From positions 1 through 64,000 of the forward strand of contig CAYSFD010000015.1 in the NCBI GenBank assembly GCA_964430565.1: a stretch of 64,000 nucleotides of DNA. The letters run 5' to 3'. Numbering within the stretch: the stretch's first letter is position 1; the number at the start of each line of letters is the position of its first letter. Positions 24,977 through 33,720 of this stretch are shown piece by piece. A program made the position numbers and the translations under genes. Source of the DNA: VBDM01 sp964430565 (GTDB lineage Bacteria; Pseudomonadota; Gammaproteobacteria; Burkholderiales; SG8-39). The notes beneath the pieces are model-generated. The model ran no database searches. It was given only the letters and a program-made list of their open reading frames with translations, and was not told the origin of the DNA.

Positions 24977-25366
24977 CTAGGTTTTCAGGACTGCGATCAC
25001 GAACAAGCCCCACGCGGCGAGAAATGCCGTACCGCCAATCGGCGTGATCGCGCCCAGCCAGCGCTCGCCGGAGAGCGCGAGCGCGTACAGGCTTCCCGAG
25101 AACAGCACGATGCCCGCGAGCATCAGCCAGCCCGACCATTTCAGCAGCATCGATTCCGGAAGCTGCCCTGCGACCAATCCGACCGCGAGCAGGCCGAGCG
25201 CGTGATAGGCGTGGTACTCGACCCCGGTATGCCACACGGCGAGCATTTCGGCCGATACGCGTGACTTCAGGGCATGCGCGCCGAAGGCGCCGAGCGCGAC
25301 CGCGGCGAGCGCTGCGAGGCCGCCTGCGGTAAGGAAGAGCTTGGCGCTGATCGTCATTGCTGTCAT
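24977..25366 (-). CDS. DUF423 family membrane protein, copy B
   Basis: A 129-residue four-helix protein nearly identical to copy A at 10324-10713 (nine differences, none after residue 73). It shares the GAFGAHALK and ITPIGGTAFLAAWG motifs of DUF423/YgdD. The gene is divergent from the intact MaoC gene, from which it is separated by 53 bp. In this locus the MNT gene that precedes copy A is missing and is replaced by repeat copy 3. Confidence 0.88.
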   Translation of the reverse strand: MTAMTISAKLFLTAGGLAALAAVALGAFGAHALKSRVSAEMLAVWHTGVEYHAYHALGLLAVGLVAGQLPESMLLKWSGWLMLAGIVLFSGSLYALALSGERWLGAITPIGGTAFLAAWGLFVIAVLKT

Positions 25367-25419
25367 TCGCGATAAGATAACGCAGCTTGGAGCGCCTTGC
25401 GAGTGGCGGAGAAAAACCG

Positions 25420-25881
25420 ATGGCCCAGATCGTAATCGCCAGCATCGACGAACTCAAGGGGCGCGTCGGCGAGGAACTCGCCGTGACCGACTGGCTGACG
25501 GTGAGCCAATCGCGGATCGACGCGTTCGCCGCGGCCAGCGGCGACGACCAGTGGATCCATGTCGATCGCGAGCGCTCGGCCCGCGAATCGCCTTACGGCA
25601 CGACCGTTGCGCACGGCTTTCTCACGCTGTCGCTGCTCTCGCGCCTGTTGCGGGACGCGATCGAGTTCCGGGGCGCGACCCTCGGGATCAACTACGGCCT
25701 GAACCGCGTGCGCTTCACCGGCCCCGTTCCGGCGGGCTCGCGCGTGCGTGCGCGCTTCCGGCTGGCCACACTCGAGGAGATCGACCGGGGCGTGCAGATC
25801 ACGTGGAACGTCACTGTCGAGCGCGAGGGCGAGGCGAAGCCGGTGCTCGTCGCGGATTGGATTACGCGGCGGCACGAATAG
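25420..25881 (+). CDS. MaoC-family hot-dog dehydratase
   Basis: A 153-residue single hot-dog protein. The MaoC/R-hydratase signature is present as FAAASGDDQWIHVD followed by GTTVAHGFLTLSLL, containing the catalytic Asp and His of (R)-specific enoyl-CoA hydratases, and YGLNRVRFTGPVPAGSRVRA is the conserved second half. Start ATG 25420 is the one shared with the truncated copy at 10768. The enzyme would hydrate enoyl-CoA thioesters in fatty-acid or PHA metabolism. It is the intact counterpart of the stub at 10768-10917. Confidence 0.9.
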   Translation: MAQIVIASIDELKGRVGEELAVTDWLTVSQSRIDAFAAASGDDQWIHVDRERSARESPYGTTVAHGFLTLSLLSRLLRDAIEFRGATLGINYGLNRVRFTGPVPAGSRVRARFRLATLEEIDRGVQITWNVTVEREGEAKPVLVADWITRRHE

Positions 25882-25939
25882 GCCGGGCGCCGGAGTGACA
25901 GACGTTGTAGGATGGACGCCCATAACAAGAATTTCCGCA

Positions 25940-26371
25940 ATGTCCCTGGACCTATCCCTCGCCTGGCTGATCGCAGGCTTCATCCTCATCATCGTTGAGC
26001 TGGTGACGGGCACGTTTTACCTGGTCGTCCTCGGCATCGCCGCCTTCGCCGGCGCGGGGGTGGCGTACGCCGGCGGCGCGTTCGTGTGGCAGGCGCTCGC
26101 CGCGGCGGTCGTCGCCGTCGCCGGCGTGGTCTGGGTGCACCTGGTTCGCAAGTCGATCTCGCCCAAACGCATGCAAGGGCTGGATGTCGGCCAGCCGGCC
26201 GTCTTCGAGTCCTGGGTCAACAAGAGCACGGTACAGGCGCGCGTGAAGTACCGCGACGCGCTGTGGGACGCGCAAGTCTCAGGCGACGCTTCCGGCGAAC
26301 CCGGCGAAATCCTCTATATCATCTCTGTCGATGGCAACACACTCAAAGTTTCCAAGACGCGGCCCGCCTGA
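25940..26371 (+). CDS. NfeD family membrane protein
   Basis: A 143-residue protein with two or three N-terminal helices (about 8-75) and a C-terminal OB-fold segment beginning DVGQPAVFESWVNKSTVQA and ending with a YIISVDGNTLKVSK-type strand. Short NfeD proteins of this kind are encoded directly before stomatin/SPFH genes and work with them at the inner membrane. The SPFH gene follows 46 bp downstream, matching that pairing. Confidence 0.88.
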   Translation: MSLDLSLAWLIAGFILIIVELVTGTFYLVVLGIAAFAGAGVAYAGGAFVWQALAAAVVAVAGVVWVHLVRKSISPKRMQGLDVGQPAVFESWVNKSTVQARVKYRDALWDAQVSGDASGEPGEILYIISVDGNTLKVSKTRPA

Positions 26372-26417
26372 TCTCGCGCAGGTGGCGGACGAAATCTCAC
26401 GCTCCATGGGAGGCAGC

Positions 26418-27413
26418 ATGCTTGCTAAGATCATCGGCGTTCTCATCGCCACCTTCGTCATCTCCTACTTCGAGCCGATCCGGCCGCTCGCCATCCCCTT
26501 CTTCATCGTCGCGCTGGTGGTGGTGTTCGTCATCGAAGGCGTGCGCGTGGTGCCCCAGCAAAGCGCGTGGGTCGTCGAGCGCCTCGGTAAGTTCCACCAG
26601 GTGCTCGAGCCGGGCTTGAACATCATCATCCCTTTCATCGACCGGGTTCCGTATCGCCATTCCCTGAAGGAAGTCCCGCTCGACGTGGCCGAGCAGGTGT
26701 GCATCACCAAGGACAACACCCAGCTCGCCGTGGACGGCCTGATCTACTATCAGGTCACCGATCCGCGCCTGGCTTCCTACGGCACTTCCGACTACGTCAC
26801 CGCGATCGTGCAGCTCGCGCAGACGACGCTGCGCTCCGAGGTCGGCAAGATGGAGCTCGACCAGTCGCTGCAGAGCCGCGACGTGATCAACCGCTCGATC
26901 GTCGCGGTGCTCGACGAGGCCGGCCGCTCCTGGGGCGTGAAGGTGCTGCGCTACGAGGTGAAGAACCTCACCCCGCCCGAGGCGATCCTGCGCGCGATGC
27001 AGGCGCAGATTACGGCTGAGAGAGAAAAGCGCGCGCTGATCGCCAAGTCCGAGGGCGAGAAGCAGCAGGAGATCAACCTCGCCGAGGGCGAGAAGCAGGC
27101 CGCGATCCTGACCTCCGAAGGGCAGAAGCAGTCGGCGATCAACAAGGCGCAGGGCGAGGCGACCGCGCTGCGCCTCGTTGCGGATGCGACCGCCGCGGCG
27201 GTGACCGCCGTCGCCGACGCGATCGGCAAGGAGGGCGGCCTGCAGGCCGCCAACCTCAAGGTCGCCGAGCTCTACATCGGCGCGCTCGGCAATCTCGCCA
27301 AGACCAACAACACCATGATCGTGCCGACCAATCTCGCCGACGTGGCGAGTGTCGTCGCCTCGGCGATGACCGTACTCGACAGGACCAAAGGCGGCATGGC
27401 GAAGCCCGCCTGA
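26418..27413 (+). CDS. SPFH/stomatin family protein (QmcA-like)
   Basis: A 331-residue protein with an N-terminal membrane hairpin (about residues 5-35), then the SPFH domain with VVPQQSAWVVERLGKFHQVL and LEPGLNIIIPFIDRV, and a long charged coiled-coil (AEREKRALIAKSEGEKQQE). Start ATG 26418 has GGGAGG immediately upstream; upstream in-frame starts at 26331 and 26406 lack such a site. These proteins form ring-like membrane scaffolds and act with NfeD. The stop codon TGA (27411-27413) lies inside a 22-bp block repeated 37 bp downstream. Confidence 0.9.
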   Translation: MLAKIIGVLIATFVISYFEPIRPLAIPFFIVALVVVFVIEGVRVVPQQSAWVVERLGKFHQVLEPGLNIIIPFIDRVPYRHSLKEVPLDVAEQVCITKDNTQLAVDGLIYYQVTDPRLASYGTSDYVTAIVQLAQTTLRSEVGKMELDQSLQSRDVINRSIVAVLDEAGRSWGVKVLRYEVKNLTPPEAILRAMQAQITAEREKRALIAKSEGEKQQEINLAEGEKQAAILTSEGQKQSAINKAQGEATALRLVADATAAAVTAVADAIGKEGGLQAANLKVAELYIGALGNLAKTNNTMIVPTNLADVASVVASAMTVLDRTKGGMAKPA

Positions 27414-27478
27414 ATTTCTCCCCTCCGGCGGTACGGCGACACCCGCCTGAATTTCTCCCCTCCTCGAATGAGGAGGGG
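27405..27478. terminator. Hairpin and short direct repeat after the SPFH gene (REP-like)
   Basis: A 22-bp block (CCCGCCTGAATTTCTCCCCT and two more bases) occurs at 27405-27426 and again at 27442-27463. The second copy leads into a perfect 9-bp stem, CCCCTCCTC-GAAT-GAGGAGGGG (27457-27478), able to end transcription or stabilise the 3' end. A closely similar hairpin follows panE at 47909-47932, so this is a small dispersed REP-like element. Confidence 0.65.
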
Positions 27479-27525
27479 TGGCGGCGTAGCCGCCGGGATG
27501 GTCGCCGACACGTTTCCGCTCTCAA

Positions 27526-28935
27526 ATGACCGACGCGGTTTCACTCCCCGCATGGCTTCTCGTCCTGATCGCGGCGCTCGCCGTCTGGGCGCTCTACGAG
27601 CACGTGCTGATGCCGGCGCTGCGTTTCCTCGTGACGCACCCGGCGAACCGCGTGATCGACGAGCTGGGCGAGCGCCTTCGCATCGGCATCCGGCCCTTCC
27701 AGCGCACCAAGCGCCAGGCGCTCATCCACCGCCTGCTCACCGACCCGCGGGTGCAGTCCGCCGCCGCTCAGTTCGCCAAGGAGAAAGGCGTCTCGGTGCC
27801 GGCGGCGCTGCGCGCCGTCGAGCGCTATGCGCGCGAGATCGTGCCGGCGTTCAACGCCTACCTTTATTTCCGCATCGGCTACTTCATCGGGCGCGGCATC
27901 GCCCGCGCGCTCTATCGCGTGCGGCTCGGCTACGTGGATTCGGCGGGTCTCGCCGCAATACAGCCGGACGCGACGGTGGTGTTCGTGATGAACCACCGCT
28001 CGAACATGGACTACGTCCTCGCGGGCTACCTCGCCGCCGACCAGGCGGCGCTCTCCTACGCCGTGGGCGAGTGGGCGCGCTTCTGGCCGCTCTCGGCGCT
28101 GATCCGCTCGATGGGCGCCTACTTCGTTCGCCGCAATTCCAAGGACGAGCTGTACCGGCGCGTGCTCGAGCGCTACATCGCGATGGCGACCGAAGCGGGT
28201 GTTCCGCAGGCGCTGTTCCCCGAAGGAGGCCTCACGCGCGACGGCCGCATGCGCGAGCCCAAGCTCGGCGTGATCGACTACACGATGCGCGGGTTTCGCC
28301 TCGAGGGTGAGCGCGACCTCGTGTTCGTGCCGCTCGGGATCAACTACGACCGCGTGCTCGAGGACCGCAGCCTGCTGCGTTCACTCGACGCCGAGGCGCC
28401 GCGCATGGGCCGCACAAAAACCCTCTGGAACACGCTCGCCTTCGTCGCGCACAACCTGAGGCTGATGCTGAAGAGCGAGTGGCACCGCTTCGGCTACGCC
28501 TGCGTCAACTTCGGCTCGCCGATTTCGATGCGCGCCTACTGCCGCGATCGCGGCGTGGATTTCCAGAGGCTTTCGGGCGAGGATCGCAAGCGCGAAACGG
28601 CCGTGCTAGGCGCCCACCTCATGCAAGCGGTGGGCCGCGTCGTACCGGTCGTGCCGGTGCCGCTGATAGCGACCGTGTTCGTGACAAATCCGGAGCGCAG
28701 GCTCTCGGCGCTGGAGCTGAAAGCCGAAGTCGGGCGGCTGCTCGAAGCGCTCGAGCGCTCAAAGGCGCATGTGTATGTGCCGCGGAGCGACTTCGACTAC
28801 GCGATCAACGTGGGCCTGCGGATGCTGCTGTCGCGACACCTCGTGGACGAAAGCGACGGGCTGTACTTCGCGCACGGAAAGGAGCTGGCGGTGCTGCGCT
28901 ACTACGCCAATTCCATTGCGCATCTGCTGAAGTAG
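27526..28935 (+). CDS. PlsB/LPLAT-type glycerol-3-phosphate or lysophospholipid acyltransferase
   Basis: A 469-residue protein with an N-terminal hydrophobic helix (about residues 9-25) and an acyltransferase domain with NHRSNMDYVL (NHx4D active site) near residue 156 and FPEGGLTRDGR near residue 228. It is shorter than E. coli PlsB (about 800 residues) but longer than PlsC, resembling the PlsB-like 1-acylglycerol-3-phosphate acyltransferases of betaproteobacteria. It acts at the inner membrane, acylating a glycerol phosphate backbone. The SGNH hydrolase starts 16 bp downstream, so the two may be co-transcribed. Confidence 0.85.
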   Translation: MTDAVSLPAWLLVLIAALAVWALYEHVLMPALRFLVTHPANRVIDELGERLRIGIRPFQRTKRQALIHRLLTDPRVQSAAAQFAKEKGVSVPAALRAVERYAREIVPAFNAYLYFRIGYFIGRGIARALYRVRLGYVDSAGLAAIQPDATVVFVMNHRSNMDYVLAGYLAADQAALSYAVGEWARFWPLSALIRSMGAYFVRRNSKDELYRRVLERYIAMATEAGVPQALFPEGGLTRDGRMREPKLGVIDYTMRGFRLEGERDLVFVPLGINYDRVLEDRSLLRSLDAEAPRMGRTKTLWNTLAFVAHNLRLMLKSEWHRFGYACVNFGSPISMRAYCRDRGVDFQRLSGEDRKRETAVLGAHLMQAVGRVVPVVPVPLIATVFVTNPERRLSALELKAEVGRLLEALERSKAHVYVPRSDFDYAINVGLRMLLSRHLVDESDGLYFAHGKELAVLRYYANSIAHLLK

Positions 28936-28951
28936 CTCGAAGGCACGGCCG

Positions 28952-29596
28952 GTGCAGCAGATTCTTGTCTACGCGGACTCTGTTTCCTGGGGCATCGTCC
29001 CGCTGACGCGCGATCGACTGCCGTTCGACTCGCGCTGGCCGGGTGTCATGGAGAACCGCCTGAACGCGCGAGGCGCGGGCGTCCGAGTCATCGAAGACTG
29101 CCTGAACGGCCGGCGCACCGTCTGGGAGGATCCCTTCAAGCCCGGGCGCAACGGCTTTGCGGGGCTGGCGCAGCGAATCGAAATCCATTCGCCGCTCGCG
29201 CTTGTCCTCCTCATGCTCGGCACCAACGACTTCCAGTCGATGCATCCGCACAACGCCTGGCACTCCGCTCAGGGGATCGCGGTGCTCGTCAACGCGATTC
29301 GCGCGGCGCCGATCGAGCCCGGGATGCCGGTGCCGCCTGTCCTCGTGGTCGCGCCGCCGCCCATTCAGGCGCCCAAAGGCCCGATTGCGCCAAAGTTCGC
29401 CGGCGGGGAAGCCAAATGCGCGGGACTTGCCGAAGCCTATCGGGAGGTGGCCGCCGCCATGGGCTGCGGCTTCTTCGACGCCGCTGCGGTGACGCCCTCG
29501 AGCAGGGTGGACGGCGTGCATCTGGACGCCGACCAGCACCTGAAGCTCGGCGAGGCGCTGACGGAGGTGGTGCGGCCACTGCTCCCCCCACGTTGA
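28952..29596 (+). CDS. SGNH/GDSL-type hydrolase
   Basis: A 214-residue protein starting at GTG 28952. Block I reads ILVYADSVSWGI, where the usual Gly of GDS is Ala but the nucleophile Ser is kept. Block III is MLGTNDFQ (oxyanion Asn) and block V is VDGVHLD with the catalytic Asp-His. No signal peptide is visible, suggesting a cytosolic esterase or lysophospholipase. The neighbouring acyltransferase suggests a lipid-related substrate, but that is inference. Confidence 0.85.
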   Translation: MQQILVYADSVSWGIVPLTRDRLPFDSRWPGVMENRLNARGAGVRVIEDCLNGRRTVWEDPFKPGRNGFAGLAQRIEIHSPLALVLLMLGTNDFQSMHPHNAWHSAQGIAVLVNAIRAAPIEPGMPVPPVLVVAPPPIQAPKGPIAPKFAGGEAKCAGLAEAYREVAAAMGCGFFDAAAVTPSSRVDGVHLDADQHLKLGEALTEVVRPLLPPR

Positions 29597-29658
29597 TATG
29601 TGCCGTCCGGGCGACTAGGATTAGCGGGTTCCACTTTGCGCATCCGAAGGAGGGAGCC

Positions 29659-30129
29659 ATGGCAGCAGCAAAGAAACGCAAGGCCAAAGTAAAAGGCAAG
29701 AAAGCGCCGGCCAGAAAACCGGCGATCCGCAGGAAATCCGTAGCGCCGAAGAAAAAGGCCCCGGCGAGAAAGCCGGCGCCGCGGGGCGCGTCCCCCAGGA
29801 AAAAAACCGCCCGCCCGGCGCAGAAACCGCGGCCCGCGGCAAGCGCTCCAGCGCCCGCTCGCGGCCCCATGGCCGGCGAAGTGCGCGTCGGCGTCGTGAT
29901 CCACTACTTCGGCCATCTTTCCGTCGCGATCGTGCGGCTGGAGTCGGGGAGCTTGCGCATCGGCGACACGATCCGCATCCTCGGCCACACCAGCGACTTC
30001 CGCCAGCGGGTCGATTCACTGCAAATCGAGCATCAAAGCGTGTCCGAAGCGGGTGCCGGTCAGGAAATCGGCCTGCGAGTGACCGGGCACGCGCGCGAGC
30101 ACGACGTCGTGTACAAGGTGGCCGCCTAG
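29659..30129 (+). CDS. EF-Tu domain 2-like protein with histone H1-like basic tail
   Basis: A 156-residue protein. Residues 1-72 are almost entirely Lys, Ala, Pro and Arg in AKKxAxRKPA-type repeats, like bacterial histone H1-like tails. Residues 73-156 form a compact beta-barrel: VGVVIHYFGHLSVAIVRLE, LRIGDTIRILGHTSDF and a final HDVVYKVAA, which is the translation elongation factor-like domain usually found alone as a ~80-residue protein. Start ATG 29659 has AAGGAGGG nearby. The barrel is probably cytosolic; the tail should bind nucleic acid or polyphosphate. I do not know a function for this fusion. Confidence 0.72.
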   Translation: MAAAKKRKAKVKGKKAPARKPAIRRKSVAPKKKAPARKPAPRGASPRKKTARPAQKPRPAASAPAPARGPMAGEVRVGVVIHYFGHLSVAIVRLESGSLRIGDTIRILGHTSDFRQRVDSLQIEHQSVSEAGAGQEIGLRVTGHAREHDVVYKVAA

Positions 30130-30238
30130 CCGCGATAAGCGCGACGTTTCCGGCTGCGGGTCTTCCGCCGAACAGCGGGCTGCAGAGGACCGGCTGCGTC
30201 CGCCGCCGATCGCGAGCGTTTAGGCGGGAAGACCCATC

Positions 30239-31474
30239 ATGACCGACCCGACGCGCCGGCTTGGCGCAGAACAAAAACCCGCCGAGCCGAGCCGGCCGCT
30301 TCGCTCTCTGCCGCCGACTGTCTGGGCGCTCGGGCTGGGCTCGCTGTTCATGGATATGTCCTCCGAACTCGTCCACAGCCTGCTCCCGATATTCATGGCG
30401 ACCGTCCTCGGGGCCAGCATGGTCACCATCGGGTTGGTGGAAGGCCTCGCCGAGGCCGCTGCCGCAGTCACCAAAGTGTTTTCGGGCGTTCTGAGCGACT
30501 ACCTGCGCAAACGCAAGTTCCTGGTCATCCTCGGCTACGGGCTCGCCGCGATTACGAAGCCCGTGTTTCCCCTTGCGACTTCGATCGAGTGGGTATTCGC
30601 TGCGCGGTTCGTCGACCGGATCGGAAAGGGCATCCGCGGCGCACCTCGCGACGCGCTGGTGGCGGATGTCACACCAGCGCCGCTGCGCGGGGCGGCCTAC
30701 GGCCTGCGCCAGTCGCTCGACTCGGTGGGCGCCTTCCTCGGCCCGCTGCTCGCGATCGCCTTCATGGCCTGGTTCGCGAACGATCTCAATGCGGTGCTCT
30801 GGGTGGCCGTAGTCCCGGCGTTCATCGCGGTAGCGCTGCTGTGCGTCGCCGTGCGCGAGCCCGAGCGATCGCGAACCGATCCCGGCGTGCGCGTTTCTTT
30901 TACCCTTGCCGGCGCGCGCCGGCTCGAACCGCGTTATTGGTTCATCGTCCTGATCGGAGCGGCGTTCACGCTTGCTCGTTTCAGCGAGGCGTTCCTGATA
31001 CTGCGGGCACAGAACGTGGGGCTCGCCATCGGCTACGTGCCGATCGTGATGATCGTAATGAACGTCGTCTACGCGGCCGGGGCCTACCCGGCCGGAGTCG
31101 CTGCCGACCGCTTCGGTCACCGTACCCTGCTCGTGGCCGGACTCGCGATGCTGATCGTCGCTGATCTCGTGCTGGCGGCGGCCACCTCGGCGTGGCATGT
31201 ACTCGGCGGGACGCTGCTCTGGGGACTCCATATGGCGCTGACGCAAGGCCTGCTTTCGAAGCTGGTGGCAGACACTGCGCCAGCCGAGCTTCGTGGAAGT
31301 GCATTCGGGATATTCAACCTCGTGAGTGGCGCGGCTTTGCTGGTGGCAAGCGTGGTTGCAGGTTACCTGTGGGACCTCCTCGGGCCACCCGCGACGTTCA
31401 TGGCGGGTGCCGCGTTCGCGGCGCTCACGGCCATCGGCGTTCTCGTGTTTCGGTCGAAACCGCAAGCTGCTTAG
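30239..31474 (+). CDS. MFS transporter
   Basis: A 411-residue protein with about twelve helices. SLFMDMSSELVHSLLPIFMA at the first helix, FVDRIGKGIRGAPRDALVAD in the middle and GRTLLVAGLAM-like loops (FGHRTLLVAGLAM) are typical of the MFS group often encoded beside arsenate or antibiotic resistance genes. No such gene lies next to it. The 109 bp upstream contain no gene. Confidence 0.85.
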   Translation: MTDPTRRLGAEQKPAEPSRPLRSLPPTVWALGLGSLFMDMSSELVHSLLPIFMATVLGASMVTIGLVEGLAEAAAAVTKVFSGVLSDYLRKRKFLVILGYGLAAITKPVFPLATSIEWVFAARFVDRIGKGIRGAPRDALVADVTPAPLRGAAYGLRQSLDSVGAFLGPLLAIAFMAWFANDLNAVLWVAVVPAFIAVALLCVAVREPERSRTDPGVRVSFTLAGARRLEPRYWFIVLIGAAFTLARFSEAFLILRAQNVGLAIGYVPIVMIVMNVVYAAGAYPAGVAADRFGHRTLLVAGLAMLIVADLVLAAATSAWHVLGGTLLWGLHMALTQGLLSKLVADTAPAELRGSAFGIFNLVSGAALLVASVVAGYLWDLLGPPATFMAGAAFAALTAIGVLVFRSKPQAA

Positions 31475-31642
31475 AGACCCAATGCTCGTCGGCCCATGAA
31501 CTGACTCGACTGGAGATGCATCCGTCCGGGGATCCGGCGCGCGCTGAGGGCACATAAGGGTGCGCGTTTTGATTCTCCCGAACGGCGGCTGGGCAATCGG
31601 CGGGCGCGAGTTTATGATGCCGTCTCAACGGAGGAGGTAAGT

Positions 31643-32263
31643 ATGGCGATCAAACTGTATTCTTCGCCGCGAAGCTCGGGTACGCGCGTCGCATGGGCGC
31701 TCGAGGAGCTGGGCATACCCTACGAGTACGCCGAGATCGACCTGAAGAAGCAGGAGCACCGATCGGCCAAGTACCTGGCGGTGAACCCTCACGGGAAGGT
31801 GCCGGCGCTCGCCGACGGCGACCAGAGCTTCTTCGAATCGGGCGCCATCCTGCTGCACCTCGGCACGAAGTATGGGGTCGAGAAGAAGTTGTGGCCGGCC
31901 GGCGGCGGCCAGGCCCGCGCCGACGCCGTTTCGTGGACGGTGTGGTCCATGACGGAGCTTGGGCCTTACATGATGCAGCACCTGTACCACGGACTCGACA
32001 CCCCGGTCTCCTACAAACCGGAGGACCGCAGCAAGGCGGCAGCCGAGTACAACCTGTCGCAGCTCAACCGCTGCTTGGACGCCATCGAGGCGCGACTTGG
32101 GGATCGCGAATATCTGTTGGGCGCGTTCTCGCTTGTCGACGTTGCGGCCGCGAGCTGGCTGGGCTTTGGTACCATGCTCGGGGTCAAGCTGGACCGCCAT
32201 CCGCGCGTGGCCGGCTGGCGTAAGCGCTGCACAGAGCGACCGGCGTTCAAGCGGGCCCGCTAG
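31643..32263 (+). CDS. Glutathione S-transferase
   Basis: A 206-residue protein. The N-terminal thioredoxin fold begins IKLYSSPRSSGTRVAWALEE with a Ser-rich catalytic loop and has the cis-Pro motif GKVPALADG and the glutathione-binding FFESGAILLHL. The all-helical domain follows with LLGAFSLVDVAAASW (N-capping box region). A GGAGGT site precedes ATG 31643 by 5 nt. It would conjugate or reduce electrophiles with glutathione in the cytosol. An ABM-like gene follows after 24 bp. Confidence 0.9.
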   Translation: MAIKLYSSPRSSGTRVAWALEELGIPYEYAEIDLKKQEHRSAKYLAVNPHGKVPALADGDQSFFESGAILLHLGTKYGVEKKLWPAGGGQARADAVSWTVWSMTELGPYMMQHLYHGLDTPVSYKPEDRSKAAAEYNLSQLNRCLDAIEARLGDREYLLGAFSLVDVAAASWLGFGTMLGVKLDRHPRVAGWRKRCTERPAFKRAR

Positions 32264-32287
32264 GGGAAACAAGGAAAAGGAGCTGTC

Positions 32288-32659
32288 ATGACGGCATTCA
32301 ACGTAGTGCGGTTCCGGGTGAAACCCGGGCATGAGCAGAGCTTCATCGATGCGCACCGCAAGGCGAGACCCGCGTTCAAGGGATTCATCGGCGGATCGCT
32401 GGTCAGGACCGGGGACCAGACCTTTTGCGTCGTCGGCGAGTGGAGGAATTTCAAGAGCCTTGCTGCCGCGCGTCCCCAGATGATCGAAATCCTGGATGAG
32501 CTGCGGGGGATGCTTGAAGACCTCGGTGGCGGGCTCGGTGTCACCGACCCGGCCTCTGGCGAGGTGGTCGCGAGGCTTGCGGCGACCAAGAGCGCCAAGA
32601 AGCGCCCGGCACGTGCCCGCCGCAAGACCAAGCGGGTGGCCGCGAGGCGCAAGCGTTAG
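32288..32659 (+). CDS. ABM/dimeric alpha-beta barrel protein with basic tail
   Basis: A 123-residue protein. Residues 1-85 look like an antibiotic-biosynthesis-monooxygenase-type ferredoxin fold, starting FNVVRFRVKPGHEQSFIDAH with a central strand TFCVVGEWRNF. The last 25 residues are very basic (AKKRPARARRKTKRVAARRK). It is probably co-transcribed with the GST gene. The domain call is moderate and no catalytic residues can be named. Confidence 0.62.
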   Translation: MTAFNVVRFRVKPGHEQSFIDAHRKARPAFKGFIGGSLVRTGDQTFCVVGEWRNFKSLAAARPQMIEILDELRGMLEDLGGGLGVTDPASGEVVARLAATKSAKKRPARARRKTKRVAARRKR

Positions 32660-32747
32660 GCTAATTTCTGAATTTCCGTCGGTGACGCCAGGACAGGCCG
32701 CCGCGAATCCATCCAGCGCTCCATCTCCGAGCGCAGACAAGAGCAGA

Positions 32748-33608
32748 ATGAACTTTCCGGGCCGCCTGACGCACCTGCTGGTATTTACCGCGATGCTGGC
32801 GGGCATCCGGCTCGGACATGCACAGGGTGGAGCGGTTCCTGCAGCGGACGCCAACCTCGCGCACCCGACCTCCGTCGTGACCGCGCGGCGCGACGGCTAC
32901 ACGATCGCCGGGCTGGTCACGCACCTGCAGGGCGCGAAGACGTTCAAGCACGGCATCGCGCTGTTTCCCGGCTATCCGGGCATCATGAAACTCAGAGAGG
33001 AGAGCGACCTGCCGAAGTTCGAGCAGCGCGGAAATTTTCTCGTGCGCTCCCGCAGGCACTGGCTGGACGAGGGGACTCTGGTGCTCGTGGTGGACGCGCC
33101 TTCCGACCAGTGGGCGACGTTCACGCAGCATTTTCGCGAGACGCCGCGCTACGGCGCGGATGTGGGGGCCCTGCTCATGGAAGTCGGCCGCGGCTACGCC
33201 GTCGAGGACTGGACGTTTGTCGGAACGAGCGAAGGATCGGTCAGCGCGTTCCATGCCGCGCGCATGAACCCGCGCCTCGCGCGCCGGACGATCCTGACTT
33301 CATCACTGTTCCAGTCCACGCGCAATGGCCCGGGCCTGTCCTGGGTGAACTGGGCCGACCTGGCGGCTGACCTGTTGTGGGTGCATCACGAAGCCGATCC
33401 CTGCGCTTACACGTCGTATCGGGACGCCCAGGGATTTTCCCGAAAGAGCCGCAAGCCTCTCCTCACGGTCCGCGGCGGCGGACCCGGACGCGGAGGAGCC
33501 TGTGAAGCATTCACCGCCCATGGATTTGTCGGCGTGGAGCCCGAAACCGTGATCGCGATGCGTTCCTGGGTCAAGACCGGGGCGGTTCCGGCCGACGTAA
33601 AACAATAG
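32748..33608 (+). CDS. Exported alpha/beta hydrolase-like protein
   Basis: A 286-residue protein with a signal peptide (ending IRLGHAQ) and a serine hydrolase-like core: GTSEGSVSAFHAAR carries the nucleophile elbow (GxSxG with Ser in TSEGS), and a C-terminal ACEAFTAHGFVGVE could supply the His. VVDAPSDQW lies near the acidic position. Start ATG 32748 is chosen for the signal peptide; upstream sequence in the frame overlaps the preceding gene. A periplasmic esterase-like role is plausible; I do not recognise a named family. Confidence 0.65.
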   Translation: MNFPGRLTHLLVFTAMLAGIRLGHAQGGAVPAADANLAHPTSVVTARRDGYTIAGLVTHLQGAKTFKHGIALFPGYPGIMKLREESDLPKFEQRGNFLVRSRRHWLDEGTLVLVVDAPSDQWATFTQHFRETPRYGADVGALLMEVGRGYAVEDWTFVGTSEGSVSAFHAARMNPRLARRTILTSSLFQSTRNGPGLSWVNWADLAADLLWVHHEADPCAYTSYRDAQGFSRKSRKPLLTVRGGGPGRGGACEAFTAHGFVGVEPETVIAMRSWVKTGAVPADVKQ

Positions 33609-33720
33609 CTGACGACAGGGCACAGGGGATGCAGGCAAATCGGTTTATCATCGCGTAAATTGCTGGCGCGGGTTGAGAGAAACGCTCCTTCCCGCCCCGC
33701 CGACACCAAAGGAACCCAGC

